The notes beneath the pieces are model-generated. The model was given only the letters and a program-made list of their open reading frames with translations, ran no database searches and was not told the DNA's origin. DNA of 64,000 nt from Roseimaritima multifibrata (GTDB lineage Bacteria > Planctomycetota > Planctomycetia > Pirellulales > Pirellulaceae): assembly GCF_007741495.1 (NCBI RefSeq), contig NZ_CP036262.1, forward strand, positions 558,001 to 622,000, given 5' to 3'. A program made the position numbers and the translations under genes. This document shows, piece after piece, positions 51,835-59,346 of the stretch (positions within the stretch are counted from its first letter, which is position 1; each line of letters begins with the position of its first letter).

Positions 51835-53466
51835 TTAGGAGTTTTCTGGTGGATGGATGTGCGCTGAACTTGTGTCAGCATTCCTCCGCATCGCGATTCG
51901 TTTCAGCTCGCCAAGGTCAAGTTTTCCTAAGCTGGATACTGGGATTTCGGCGACCTCGATGAAGTCGGCGGGTTTAGGAATCCAAATCGCAGGGAAATGT
52001 TTTGAGTCAAAAAGTTTTCTGGCGATGTCGGTGGCCGAGGTGTGCTCCAGCGGGGTGTGAACAACGATCAGTCGCTCACCTTTGCTCGGGTCAGGAATCG
52101 CAGTGACCGCAACCTGCCGCACTTCATCATCCGTATTGGTGCGAATCAAGTCAGCAATTGCGTCTTCCACCGCAGCATGGGGGACCATTTCACCACCGAT
52201 TTTTGAAAAGCGATGCTGTCTTCCGGTGATGGTGATGAATCCGTCTTCGTCGATATTCGCAAAGTCACCCGTGTCATACCAACCATCGTGAATCACCTCG
52301 GCAGTCTTGTCGGGCTGATTCAAATATCCCAGCATCACGTTTTCGCCGCGAACCAGAAGTAAACCTTGTTTGCCAGTAGGCAATTCGGCGCGCGTTTCGG
52401 GATCAATAATCCGAATTTGCACACCTGGGGCGGGTTGTCCGACGGTTCCCCCTTTGTACGCGGGTTCCAGTGCAGAGATCGTACGATGTGCAGGCACGTT
52501 GACTGACGCCCAGGGTGATAGCTCCGTCGTCCCGTAGCCTTCAGCCGGTGCGACCCCAAATTTCTCGGTAAACGATTTTGCTAGGCTCGCGTCCAGTGGT
52601 TCACCACCGACAACGGCTACGTCTAACGCTGGGAAATCGTCCGCATGGCAACGACGCAAGTAAAGCTTTAAGAAAGTCGGCGTCGCGAATAGAACGGTGA
52701 CGCGATACTTTCGAGCCAGCTCGCCGATCGCTTTCGCCGCGAAAGGATTGAAGTGGTAGGCTGCTGCCATGTTTAATCCGAACGGTAGCCACAATGCGGC
52801 TGAGTATCCGAAAGCGTGGAAGAACGGCAGGATGCCCAGAGTGACATCATCGGGGCGAGTGCGGTAGAGTCGCCGAATCGCGTTGATGCTAGCGGCGATG
52901 TTTCCGTGCGATAGCATCACGCCTTTGGGATCGGCTGTCGTGCCCGAGGTGAACAGCACCGTCATTAAGTCGTCGGACTTGGTGCGTTGCAGCCCGAGCA
53001 TGCGGTCGAGAAGAAAGCTAGGCAGTCCGTATGCGGTAAGTCCGCAAACCAGTTTGTCCCACCAAGTGGCCTGCCGAGCTAGGTCTTCCATGCAGACAAA
53101 TTTTGCAGAAAGTTCAAAGGGTCGCCGTTTCATGAATTGACGGCTGGTAATAACGTGCGAAATCGCGCATGCGGTGAGACATTTTTCGACACGCTCATCG
53201 GTAAGCGTGTAGTTTAAGTTCACCGTTGCCTTGCCGGACAGGCCGATGGCTGTGTTGGCGATCACGGCGGCGACCGACGGTGGCAACAGCACACCGACCA
53301 TGGCCTCCGCTTCGTTCACCACGCCCGATCGCGCTAGCAATCGCCGTGTGACCAGCACCGCTGTCAATAAACGCCCACCGGTCAGGTCCACCCCTGTTGA
53401 ATCAACAGCCTGCCGCCGGAAAAGACGCGATCGGCAAGTGCGGATAAAATCTCGCAACGGGAACAT
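51835..53466 (-). CDS. AMP-forming acyl-CoA/acyl-ACP ligase (Aas C-terminal-like)
   Basis: 543 residues from the ATG at 53466 with AGGT upstream; the open frame extends to a TTG at 53532. Adenylation-domain motifs: A3 LFTSGTTADPKGVMLSHGN, A5 GYGTTELSPW, A7 YDTGDFANIDEDGFITITGR and A10-like lysine in VSSLGKLDLGEL. It resembles the acyl-ACP synthetase half of Aas (2-acylglycerophosphoethanolamine acyltransferase/acyl-ACP synthetase); the acyltransferase half is missing. It would activate a fatty acid with ATP for transfer to CoA or ACP, probably in phospholipid repair. N-terminal segment VGVLLPPSVAAVIANTAIGL followed by SGKATVNLNYTLT is typical. Same strand, downstream of the CBS-protein gene by 73 bp, with a dyad between. 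Confidence 0.88.
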   Translation of the reverse strand: MFPLRDFIRTCRSRLFRRQAVDSTGVDLTGGRLLTAVLVTRRLLARSGVVNEAEAMVGVLLPPSVAAVIANTAIGLSGKATVNLNYTLTDERVEKCLTACAISHVITSRQFMKRRPFELSAKFVCMEDLARQATWWDKLVCGLTAYGLPSFLLDRMLGLQRTKSDDLMTVLFTSGTTADPKGVMLSHGNIAASINAIRRLYRTRPDDVTLGILPFFHAFGYSAALWLPFGLNMAAAYHFNPFAAKAIGELARKYRVTVLFATPTFLKLYLRRCHADDFPALDVAVVGGEPLDASLAKSFTEKFGVAPAEGYGTTELSPWASVNVPAHRTISALEPAYKGGTVGQPAPGVQIRIIDPETRAELPTGKQGLLLVRGENVMLGYLNQPDKTAEVIHDGWYDTGDFANIDEDGFITITGRQHRFSKIGGEMVPHAAVEDAIADLIRTNTDDEVRQVAVTAIPDPSKGERLIVVHTPLEHTSATDIARKLFDSKHFPAIWIPKPADFIEVAEIPVSSLGKLDLGELKRIAMRRNADTSSAHIHPPENS

Positions 53467-53495
53467 GGTTTTGACCTGCGGCGTTGAGGAAAACA

Positions 53496-53508
53496 GATTG
53501 GTCGGATC
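53496..53508. promoter_or_regulatory. Imperfect ATCGG-type dyad upstream of the acyl ligase
   Basis: GATTGG-t-CGGATC, two mismatches to the perfect palindrome at 45188-45200, located 30-42 bp upstream of the ATG at 53466 and flanked by GATCAAACTGATC (53514-53526), another dyad. Confidence 0.35.
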
Positions 53509-53539
53509 CGCCAGATCAAACTGATCATTCAAGGAAGCG

Positions 53540-53977
53540 TTATGCTTCCAAGATCGGTTGGCAAGGCTGGGACACCCGTTCGATCAGTTCCGCTGACAAG
53601 CCTTGTTGGTTTGATTTTGCGACGATATCGCCTAGTGAAACGATGCCGACGATCGTATTGTCTTCGCCGCCGACCAAAACTCGTCTAATCTGGCGTTGCT
53701 CCATTTCCTGGGACGCGTCTTCGATCGAAGTCGTTTCGGGCAGCGAACACAGGTTGTCACTCATTATTTTTTCCACCGGCTTTTGAGAACAATCACACCC
53801 GCTAGCAACCGCTCGGACCGTAATGTCACGATCGGTAACGATGCCGACGGGTTGTCCGTCGCGGAATACGGGTAGCGACCCGATGCGCATTCGACTCATC
53901 ATCTCCGCAGCCTCGCGTACGCTTTGATTCGCGGAGATTCCTCGCACGTGCGTCGTCATTACATCTTTCAGTTGCAT
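53540..53977 (-). CDS. CBS-domain pair protein
   Basis: 145 residues from the ATG at 53977 with AAGGAA upstream; the longer frame to 54055 has no support. Two CBS domains: MTTHVRGISANQSVREAAEM to GIVTDRDITVRAVASG, and IMSDNLCSLPETTSIEDASQ to GIVSLGDIVAKSNQ. A CDCSQKP linker has two cysteines. Stand-alone CBS pairs bind adenosine nucleotides and act as energy or redox-linked regulators of partner enzymes. Context (BON, DUF389, sHSPs) fits a general stress module. Probably co-transcribed with the acyl ligase downstream. Confidence 0.9.
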   Translation of the reverse strand: MQLKDVMTTHVRGISANQSVREAAEMMSRMRIGSLPVFRDGQPVGIVTDRDITVRAVASGCDCSQKPVEKIMSDNLCSLPETTSIEDASQEMEQRQIRRVLVGGEDNTIVGIVSLGDIVAKSNQQGLSAELIERVSQPCQPILEA

Positions 53978-54205
53978 CGGTAGGTTCCTTGCATATCTGG
54001 GTAAGAAAAGCAGTGCCATTCGATTGAAGCTTCTCGCGAGGAACCAGACTTGCAAACGGTGTTCCGCATTGTGGCAACCGACGTGGGGTCAGGGGCATCC
54101 CCGCTGGATGGCGCGATGGCAGGACGATAAGGTTGACAAGCGAAGTTGCTAGCCAAAAGTCTTAACGGCTTCCGATATGTGGGTATGGCGGTAGCCGCTG
54201 GTGGG

Positions 54206-54466
54206 TTAGGTCGTCACAAAAATGTTGTTGACGATATGCGTCACGCCGTCGACGCGGCGAGCGTGTTCCTGGGCAAGTTGCTTTAGGAAGTATGTGTCGA
54301 CTTGCCCCATTAAGTACAGGATGCCATGCCGATAGTCACAGCGGATGTGACGAAGGGGCGCGCGGTTGGTGTTGGCAAGTTCTTGCTCAACTTCGGTTCG
54401 AATTCGAGCCGCATTGGAGGAACTAGAATGGGATGAGAGTTGTGCGATTTCGAGCAGAGCGTTCAT
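54206..54466 (-). CDS. BON-domain protein
   Basis: 86 residues from the ATG at 54466; the frame to 54898 is an artefact of a long open frame. BON (OsmY-type) core: RIRTEVEQELANTN, LRHIRCDYRHGILYLMGQVD, TYFLKQLAQEHARRVDGVTH and IVNNIFV. No signal peptide, so possibly cytoplasmic, unlike secreted OsmY. BON domains bind phospholipid or act in osmotic-shock protection. Upstream, a shared divergent region with the DUF389 gene carries an extended ATCGG-type dyad. Confidence 0.85.
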   Translation of the reverse strand: MNALLEIAQLSSHSSSSNAARIRTEVEQELANTNRAPLRHIRCDYRHGILYLMGQVDTYFLKQLAQEHARRVDGVTHIVNNIFVTT

Positions 54467-54550
54467 TCGGAAGCCTTCGGGATAGATGTGGGGGAGCGGC
54501 GATGACGAAGACGCAAACTGTGTGCCACACGGTAGTGATTGACGCCGGCT

Positions 54551-54569
54551 CAATCGATCCGACCGATTG
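54551..54569. promoter_or_regulatory. Extended dyad in the divergent BON/DUF389 promoter region
   Basis: CAATCG and CGATTG flank a core ATCCG-a-CCGAT (54557-54567, one mismatch). 91-101 bp upstream of the BON start and 109-119 bp upstream of the DUF389 start, so it could serve both. Shares the exact 12-mer GATCCGACCGAT with the terminator right arm at 49514. Confidence 0.5.
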
Positions 54570-54675
54570 CCCCACTCGAACGTATAAAGAAAGATCCTCT
54601 TCAAGCGATGGCCGTGATCGCGATTACAGCCATAGTATTTGAACAATCGTGCTAATATTTCAACGAAAGTAACCG

Positions 54676-55677
54676 GTGGCATTACGCCTGATTGAACTGA
54701 TTTTGCCCGCCGATGCGGCGGTGGATATCGAGAAGCTAACGCGCATCGATGAAGTGCTTGAACGCTGGGACGATTCTTTGTCCGGTGGCATGATGTTGGT
54801 ACGGATGTTAGTCCGCACCGAACAGACCGAGATGCTTCTTGACCAACTGGAAAGCCGATTCGGCAATATCGATGGTTTCCGAGTGATATTGTTGCCAATC
54901 GAAGCGACGCTACCTCGTGTTCAAGATCGACGGCTGGACAAAGAACTTAAATCAGTAGAAAAGATTTCGCAGCGAATCAGTCGCGAAGAGTTGTACACCG
55001 ACATCGTCGAAAGCGCTAAGCTTTCGCGAGTGTTCCTGGCCTCGACCGTGCTGGCGACACTGGTTGCCGCCGTGGGACTCATGCGAGACGACACGGCGAT
55101 CATCATCGGTGCCATGGTAATTGCACCGCTGCTTGGCCCTAATATGTCGCTGTGTCTGGCGACGGCACTCGGTGATATCGATCTTGCCATCAAATCGCTG
55201 CGTACCAACGCGGTCGGTTTGCTGTTTGCACTGGTGGTCTCTTTTTTGGCGGGCAGTTTCTTGACCCTGGATTGCACTAGCCATAGCGTGCTCGATCGCA
55301 CGAGTGTGAACATGGGCGATGTCGTTTTGGCACTGGCCGCAGGAACTGCAGGAGTGCTGGCGTTCACGACCGGTGCGCCCTCTTCGTTGATCGGCGTTAT
55401 GGTCGCGGTCGCCTTGCTGCCGCCGTTCGCTGTATTCGGTTTGCTACTCGCGAACGGCGAATTTGCACTGGCACGAGGCGCGATCATGCTGGTCGCGACC
55501 AACGTGATCTGTGTCAACTTAGCTGGCGTGTTGACGTTTGTAGTCCAAGGTATCCGCCCACGGACTTGGTGGGAGGCCGAGCGAGCCACCAAGTCAACGC
55601 GAATCGCCGTCGCCGTTTGGGTCACTTTGTTGGCGGTTCTGATCGTGCTGATCACTATGGAAAGTCGCACACCATAG
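54676..55677 (+). CDS. DUF389 integral membrane protein
   Basis: 333 residues, GTG start at 54676, weak ribosome-binding site. A soluble N-terminal domain of about 115 residues (MALRLIELILPADAAVDIEK; ERWDDSLSGGMMLV) is followed by six or so hydrophobic segments with the DUF389/TIGR00341 signature: LVAAVGLMRDDTAIIIGAMV then IAPLLGPNMSLCLATALGD and GAPSSLIGVMVAVALLPPFA. Uncharacterised inner-membrane family, possibly transport. Divergent from the BON gene with which it shares a regulatory dyad. Confidence 0.9.
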   Translation: MALRLIELILPADAAVDIEKLTRIDEVLERWDDSLSGGMMLVRMLVRTEQTEMLLDQLESRFGNIDGFRVILLPIEATLPRVQDRRLDKELKSVEKISQRISREELYTDIVESAKLSRVFLASTVLATLVAAVGLMRDDTAIIIGAMVIAPLLGPNMSLCLATALGDIDLAIKSLRTNAVGLLFALVVSFLAGSFLTLDCTSHSVLDRTSVNMGDVVLALAAGTAGVLAFTTGAPSSLIGVMVAVALLPPFAVFGLLLANGEFALARGAIMLVATNVICVNLAGVLTFVVQGIRPRTWWEAERATKSTRIAVAVWVTLLAVLIVLITMESRTP

Positions 55678-55723
55678 ACAACTTTCCATTCAGCTGGCCG
55701 TTTGATTCGCGGCAACGCTAACG

Positions 55724-55834
55724 GGCAAAAGAATGGGGGCAAGAAAATACGGATGCTGGTAGCTTTTGCAGATCAGGATTCACGCACTCACCATGGCATC
55801 CGGTCTTTTATTTTCTTGCCCCCATTTTCTTGCC
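55724..55834. repeat. Long inverted repeat, REP/MITE-like element
   Basis: Left arm 55724-55755 and right arm 55796-55834 are near-perfect inverted copies around GGCAAGAAAATGGGGGCAAG-type sequence, extended by GGATGC/GCATCC next to a ~40-bp spacer; the right arm has an extra ~7 bases. Each arm itself is a direct repeat of GGCAAGAAAAT-type units. No open frame inside. Located between the DUF389 stop and the convergent PhoD-like gene. Confidence 0.75.
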
Positions 55835-55880
55835 AAATTTCGGTGATCAGTTGTTACCGGTGCGATTGGCGGCTGAGTGC

Positions 55881-56918
55881 TTATTTGGGTTGGAGCTTAC
55901 TCAAGCGATACGAGCCTTGGATCTGCGGTTGGTTGTCTGTGTCTCGGATTTCGAAATTTATTGTTGGATCGGAGGAATCCCAGTCAATCGACAAAACGCC
56001 AAAGTTGGCTTTGTGGTAAGTGGTATTGATCGAACGGAATTGATTTTCGGTAGGCGTGCCACGGGGATGGATTTGGTTAAGACTGCTGGAGGTAATGTCC
56101 AGCAGAGGATAGGCCGTTTGTTCCTCCGTCACCGAAACTTCGGACCAATGTCGATCCCCACTTAAAATAACCACACCGCCAGCGCGGGTTTCACGAATCA
56201 AATCGATTAGCCGTTGGCGTTCACGCGGCAAATTTGCCCACGCTTCTTGGCCGGCTGCGGAGGGAACAAATTGAATGCTGGAACCGATCACGCGAATTTC
56301 GGCAGGCATTCGCAATTGCTTTTCAAGCCATTTCCACTGCGCGTCGCCCAGCATCGTTTTTTGGGGATCATCGTCCGCCGTGTAGGGGCCACCGACTCTT
56401 CGAGGCCCCTTTTTAAGCGGCGAGCGAAAGTACCGGGTGTCCAGCATGATCACTTGCAGCCGTTTTCCCTCGGGCCCAAAGATTTTGGCATCGTACACTC
56501 CCGCTTGCCTACGCCGGGGCGAATCGGTTGGCTCGTCCCAGAAATCTAAGAACGCTTCTTGAGCCTTGTCACGGAGGGGGAAATCTGCGCCGCCATCGTT
56601 CAAGCCGTAGTCGTGATCGTCCCAGGTGGCCAGTATCGGACAGGCCGACCGCAACGCGATGAATTCCTGTTTGGCACCCAGTTGCTTGTATTTGGCACGC
56701 ATTACGTCGATGTCGGATGTATCCGCATAGATGTTGTCTCCCAAAAGTAACAGCAGCTGTGGCTTGGCTGACAGCATCGTGTTCAGGATCGGCATCGGGC
56801 GATCCTGTTGGATACAAGATCCGAACAACAGTCGTGAAATCGGTTGGTCAGGAGCCTGCCCAGGGGACATGGTGGCGCAGGCTAATAAAAGGGAACCGCA
56901 AAGCAGAATTCGCAACAT
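55881..56918 (-). CDS. PhoD-like metallophosphatase, secreted
   Basis: 345 residues from the ATG at 56918 (an in-frame TTG four codons upstream is less likely). Signal peptide MLRILLCGSLLLACATMSPG. Motifs of the PhoD/alkaline phosphatase D superfamily: FGSCIQQDRP, LLLGDNIYADTSD, ATWDDHDYGLNDGG, VIMLDTRYFRSP, VIGSSIQFVPSAAGQEAW, VVILSGDRHWSEVS, ending with a small beta domain. The metal ligands D, N, D, H in GDN, DDHD and GDRH are all present. Calcium/iron-dependent phosphodi- or monoesterase in the periplasm; such proteins give phosphate in phosphate-limited marine bacteria. No Pho box identified. Confidence 0.88.
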   Translation of the reverse strand: MLRILLCGSLLLACATMSPGQAPDQPISRLLFGSCIQQDRPMPILNTMLSAKPQLLLLLGDNIYADTSDIDVMRAKYKQLGAKQEFIALRSACPILATWDDHDYGLNDGGADFPLRDKAQEAFLDFWDEPTDSPRRRQAGVYDAKIFGPEGKRLQVIMLDTRYFRSPLKKGPRRVGGPYTADDDPQKTMLGDAQWKWLEKQLRMPAEIRVIGSSIQFVPSAAGQEAWANLPRERQRLIDLIRETRAGGVVILSGDRHWSEVSVTEEQTAYPLLDITSSSLNQIHPRGTPTENQFRSINTTYHKANFGVLSIDWDSSDPTINFEIRDTDNQPQIQGSYRLSKLQPK

Positions 56919-57085
56919 GGGAGTACTCAAGCAATCACCGAGGTAGGAAAAGTATCAGGGCGTCAAACGGAACCAGGTCAATAGACTCGCTCAAAGACGT
57001 TCGGGACGGACGAACAGCGTGATGACTATTCGACAATTTGGGATTGCAATTGGTGCTCCGTTGGTCGGAGCCGTCTGCGATCGTT

Positions 57086-57769
57086 TCAAGTATCCAAATC
57101 AGGTGGGAGTGTTTCTATCAAACCGGCGTTCAGTTTTCCGCCCAGCATCTTGTTGTTCTTTCCGTCCCCCAGGTTGGTAGCCAAGGCTTCCATTGTACGC
57201 CGAATCATATCTGGGCTATCGTTGGGCCCGGGGATGAAACAGGGTTCGCCATCTTTGCCGAAACTGAATTCGCGGTCGCATTGCGTCTGGTCGACATCCG
57301 CCCAGATTTTACTGACGGTCGTATAGTCCTGATGGGGCACGAGCCCAAATTGTTCTGCCCACAGAACGGAATCGACAACATACTTCTTTGCGAATGCGGG
57401 GTCGCACCGGCGAAGATCCGAACGTTCACTCAACCCGCTGATATGATCTGAAAACTGGCGTGGAGTTACCGCCCGCGCAAATGCATCTTTCACACCCAAG
57501 CAAAATTGATCGACTAGGAAGCAAGCGAATAGGATGTTTCCATCGGGTAGCAGTCGACCAGCGATCACAGCCCCAATTCCGGTACCGTCCTTCTCTAAGA
57601 GGGTCTCATAGATATAACATTGATGAAATTTCCCCCGGGAAGCCGCTGCGATTTGTCCTCCAATAGAGTTCAATGCATTTTTCTCAGCCGCTAACTGTTT
57701 TCGTTTTGCGATTTCTTTACTACGCTTTTTAGCGAGTTTCTTCTGACGACTTTGTTCAGACTTGGCCAT
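57086..57769 (-). CDS. Protein of unknown function with Lys-rich N-terminus
   Basis: 227 residues, ATG at 57769 with GAAAG upstream. The first 40 residues are a Lys/Arg-rich coil (QKKLAKKRSKEIAKRKQLAA), like those in small nucleic-acid-binding proteins. The remaining ~185 residues form an unassigned globular domain with FHQCYIYETLLEKDGTGIGA, ILFACFLVDQFCLGVKDAFA, a HQDYTTVSKIWADVD segment and FIPGPNDSPDMIRRTM. No signal peptide. Follows the DUF1501 gene by 26 bp on the same strand, but its role there is unclear. Confidence 0.7.
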   Translation of the reverse strand: MAKSEQSRQKKLAKKRSKEIAKRKQLAAEKNALNSIGGQIAAASRGKFHQCYIYETLLEKDGTGIGAVIAGRLLPDGNILFACFLVDQFCLGVKDAFARAVTPRQFSDHISGLSERSDLRRCDPAFAKKYVVDSVLWAEQFGLVPHQDYTTVSKIWADVDQTQCDREFSFGKDGEPCFIPGPNDSPDMIRRTMEALATNLGDGKNNKMLGGKLNAGLIETLPPDLDT

Positions 57770-57795
57770 TATTTCTTTCCGGTGCTCTGGCTAAA

Positions 57796-59334
57796 TCAAC
57801 GCAGCAGTTCCCGCACGACGTGGGCTTTTTCAACTCCGGTTAACTTTTGTTCCAGTCCTTGCATTTTAAACGTTAGCCGCTGGTGGTCGATACCCAAGCA
57901 GTGCAATATGGTCGCGTTTAGATCGCGAATGTGAACCGGATCCTCGGTGATCGAGAATGAGAAATCGTCGGTGGCGCCCCGTGAGATTCCCCCGCGGATT
58001 CCGCCGCCGGCCATCCATAGGCTAAAGCACTTGGCATGGTGATCGCGGCCGTAATTGTCGCGGGACAGGCCGCCTTGGGAATAGATGGTCCGGCCGAATT
58101 CACCGCCCCAGATCACTAGGGTGTCATCCAGCAGGCCTCGCTGTTTTAGGTCGGCGACCAACGCGTGCGTTGCGGCGTCGGTTTCCGCACACAGTTTGGG
58201 CAAATCACCGACGACATTCCCGTGAACGTCCCAGCCTCGTTTGTAGACCTGAGTAAATGGTACGCCACGTTCGGCAAGTCGGCGGGCCATCAAGCAGTTG
58301 AAGGCAAAGCTGCCAGGCTGTTTAGCGGTTTCGCCATACAGGTCCCAGGTGCTTTGGGGTTCATCCGAAAAATCGGTTAGTTCCGGGACGCTGGTTTGCA
58401 TCCTAGCAGCCATTTCGTATTGGCTGATCCGCGACTGGGTTTCTGGGTCGCCCAATTCATCGAAAGTTTGTTGGTTTAAGCTCGCGACGGCGTCCAGCAT
58501 TGTGCGGCGAACGTTGCGGTCCATGCCTTTCGGGTCTTGCAGGTAGAGCACCGGATCTTTGGCCGATCGCAGCAGTACGCCAGCGTGTCGCGAAGAGAGA
58601 AAACCGCTGCCCCACAGTCGTGAATTAATCGGTTGAGGGTTGCCGACGGTGAACTTTGAATTGAGCACCACAAAGGCTGGGAGGTTCTCGTTGGTGCTCC
58701 CCAATCCGTATGACATCCAAGCGCCCAACGATGGTTTACCCGGGATCATGTTGCCGGTATTCATCAGCAGGATCGCTGGTTCGTGGTTGATCGCATCGGT
58801 GTGCATCGAACGGATCACGGCGATGTCGTCGACTGATTTAGCTGTCGCAGGTAGCAGGTCGCTGACCCAACGTCCGCATTGACCGTGTTGTTTAAAACCC
58901 CATTTCGACGGAGCGACAGGGAATCGGGTTTGCCCAGCCGTCATGCCCGTTGGCATGGCCGTACCACGAATCGATTCCGGTAGATCTTTGTCGAACCATT
59001 TGGCTAGATTGGGTTTGTAGTCCCACATGTCCATCTGCGGGGGACCGCCGGACATGAACAAATAGATGACGCGTTTGGCAGTCGGTTTGAAGTGTGGGCC
59101 ATCCAGGATGCCACCTTGGCCGCTGGTGGCTGCCGCGGTTGCCCGTTGTTCGCCGGACAAGCCACCCGCCAGCAACGAAGCCATCGCCGCCCAACCGAGC
59201 GCGTTGCTGCCCCGTCCGAGGAAGTGACGCCGCGTTTCCAGTTTTTTCCACTCTTGCTTCAGTTCCAAGGGGATTGGCAAGTCGCAAGGGGACGGGCCGT
59301 AACCATGGTTGTCAGAGCATTGGGGATGATTCAT
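57796..59334 (-). CDS. DUF1501 (sulfatase-like) protein
   Basis: 512 residues, ATG at 59334 after AGGAAA. The N-terminus has a Tat-type signal, TRRHFLGRGSNALGWAAMAS. Conserved blocks include KRVIYLFMSGGPPQMDMWDY followed by KPNLAKWFDK, IRSMHTDAINHEPAILLMNT, DTLVIWGGEFGRT, GRDHHAKCFSLWMAGGG and VHIRDLNATILHCLGID, typical of DUF1501, a planctomycete expansion of the alkaline-phosphatase/sulfatase fold. Twelve bases after the PSD1 gene: the standard PSD1-DUF1501 pair found in many copies per genome, thought to act on polysaccharide or sulfated substrates in the periplasm, not proven. Confidence 0.93.
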   Translation of the reverse strand: MNHPQCSDNHGYGPSPCDLPIPLELKQEWKKLETRRHFLGRGSNALGWAAMASLLAGGLSGEQRATAAATSGQGGILDGPHFKPTAKRVIYLFMSGGPPQMDMWDYKPNLAKWFDKDLPESIRGTAMPTGMTAGQTRFPVAPSKWGFKQHGQCGRWVSDLLPATAKSVDDIAVIRSMHTDAINHEPAILLMNTGNMIPGKPSLGAWMSYGLGSTNENLPAFVVLNSKFTVGNPQPINSRLWGSGFLSSRHAGVLLRSAKDPVLYLQDPKGMDRNVRRTMLDAVASLNQQTFDELGDPETQSRISQYEMAARMQTSVPELTDFSDEPQSTWDLYGETAKQPGSFAFNCLMARRLAERGVPFTQVYKRGWDVHGNVVGDLPKLCAETDAATHALVADLKQRGLLDDTLVIWGGEFGRTIYSQGGLSRDNYGRDHHAKCFSLWMAGGGIRGGISRGATDDFSFSITEDPVHIRDLNATILHCLGIDHQRLTFKMQGLEQKLTGVEKAHVVRELLR

Positions 59335-59346
59335 CGAATTTCCTGG

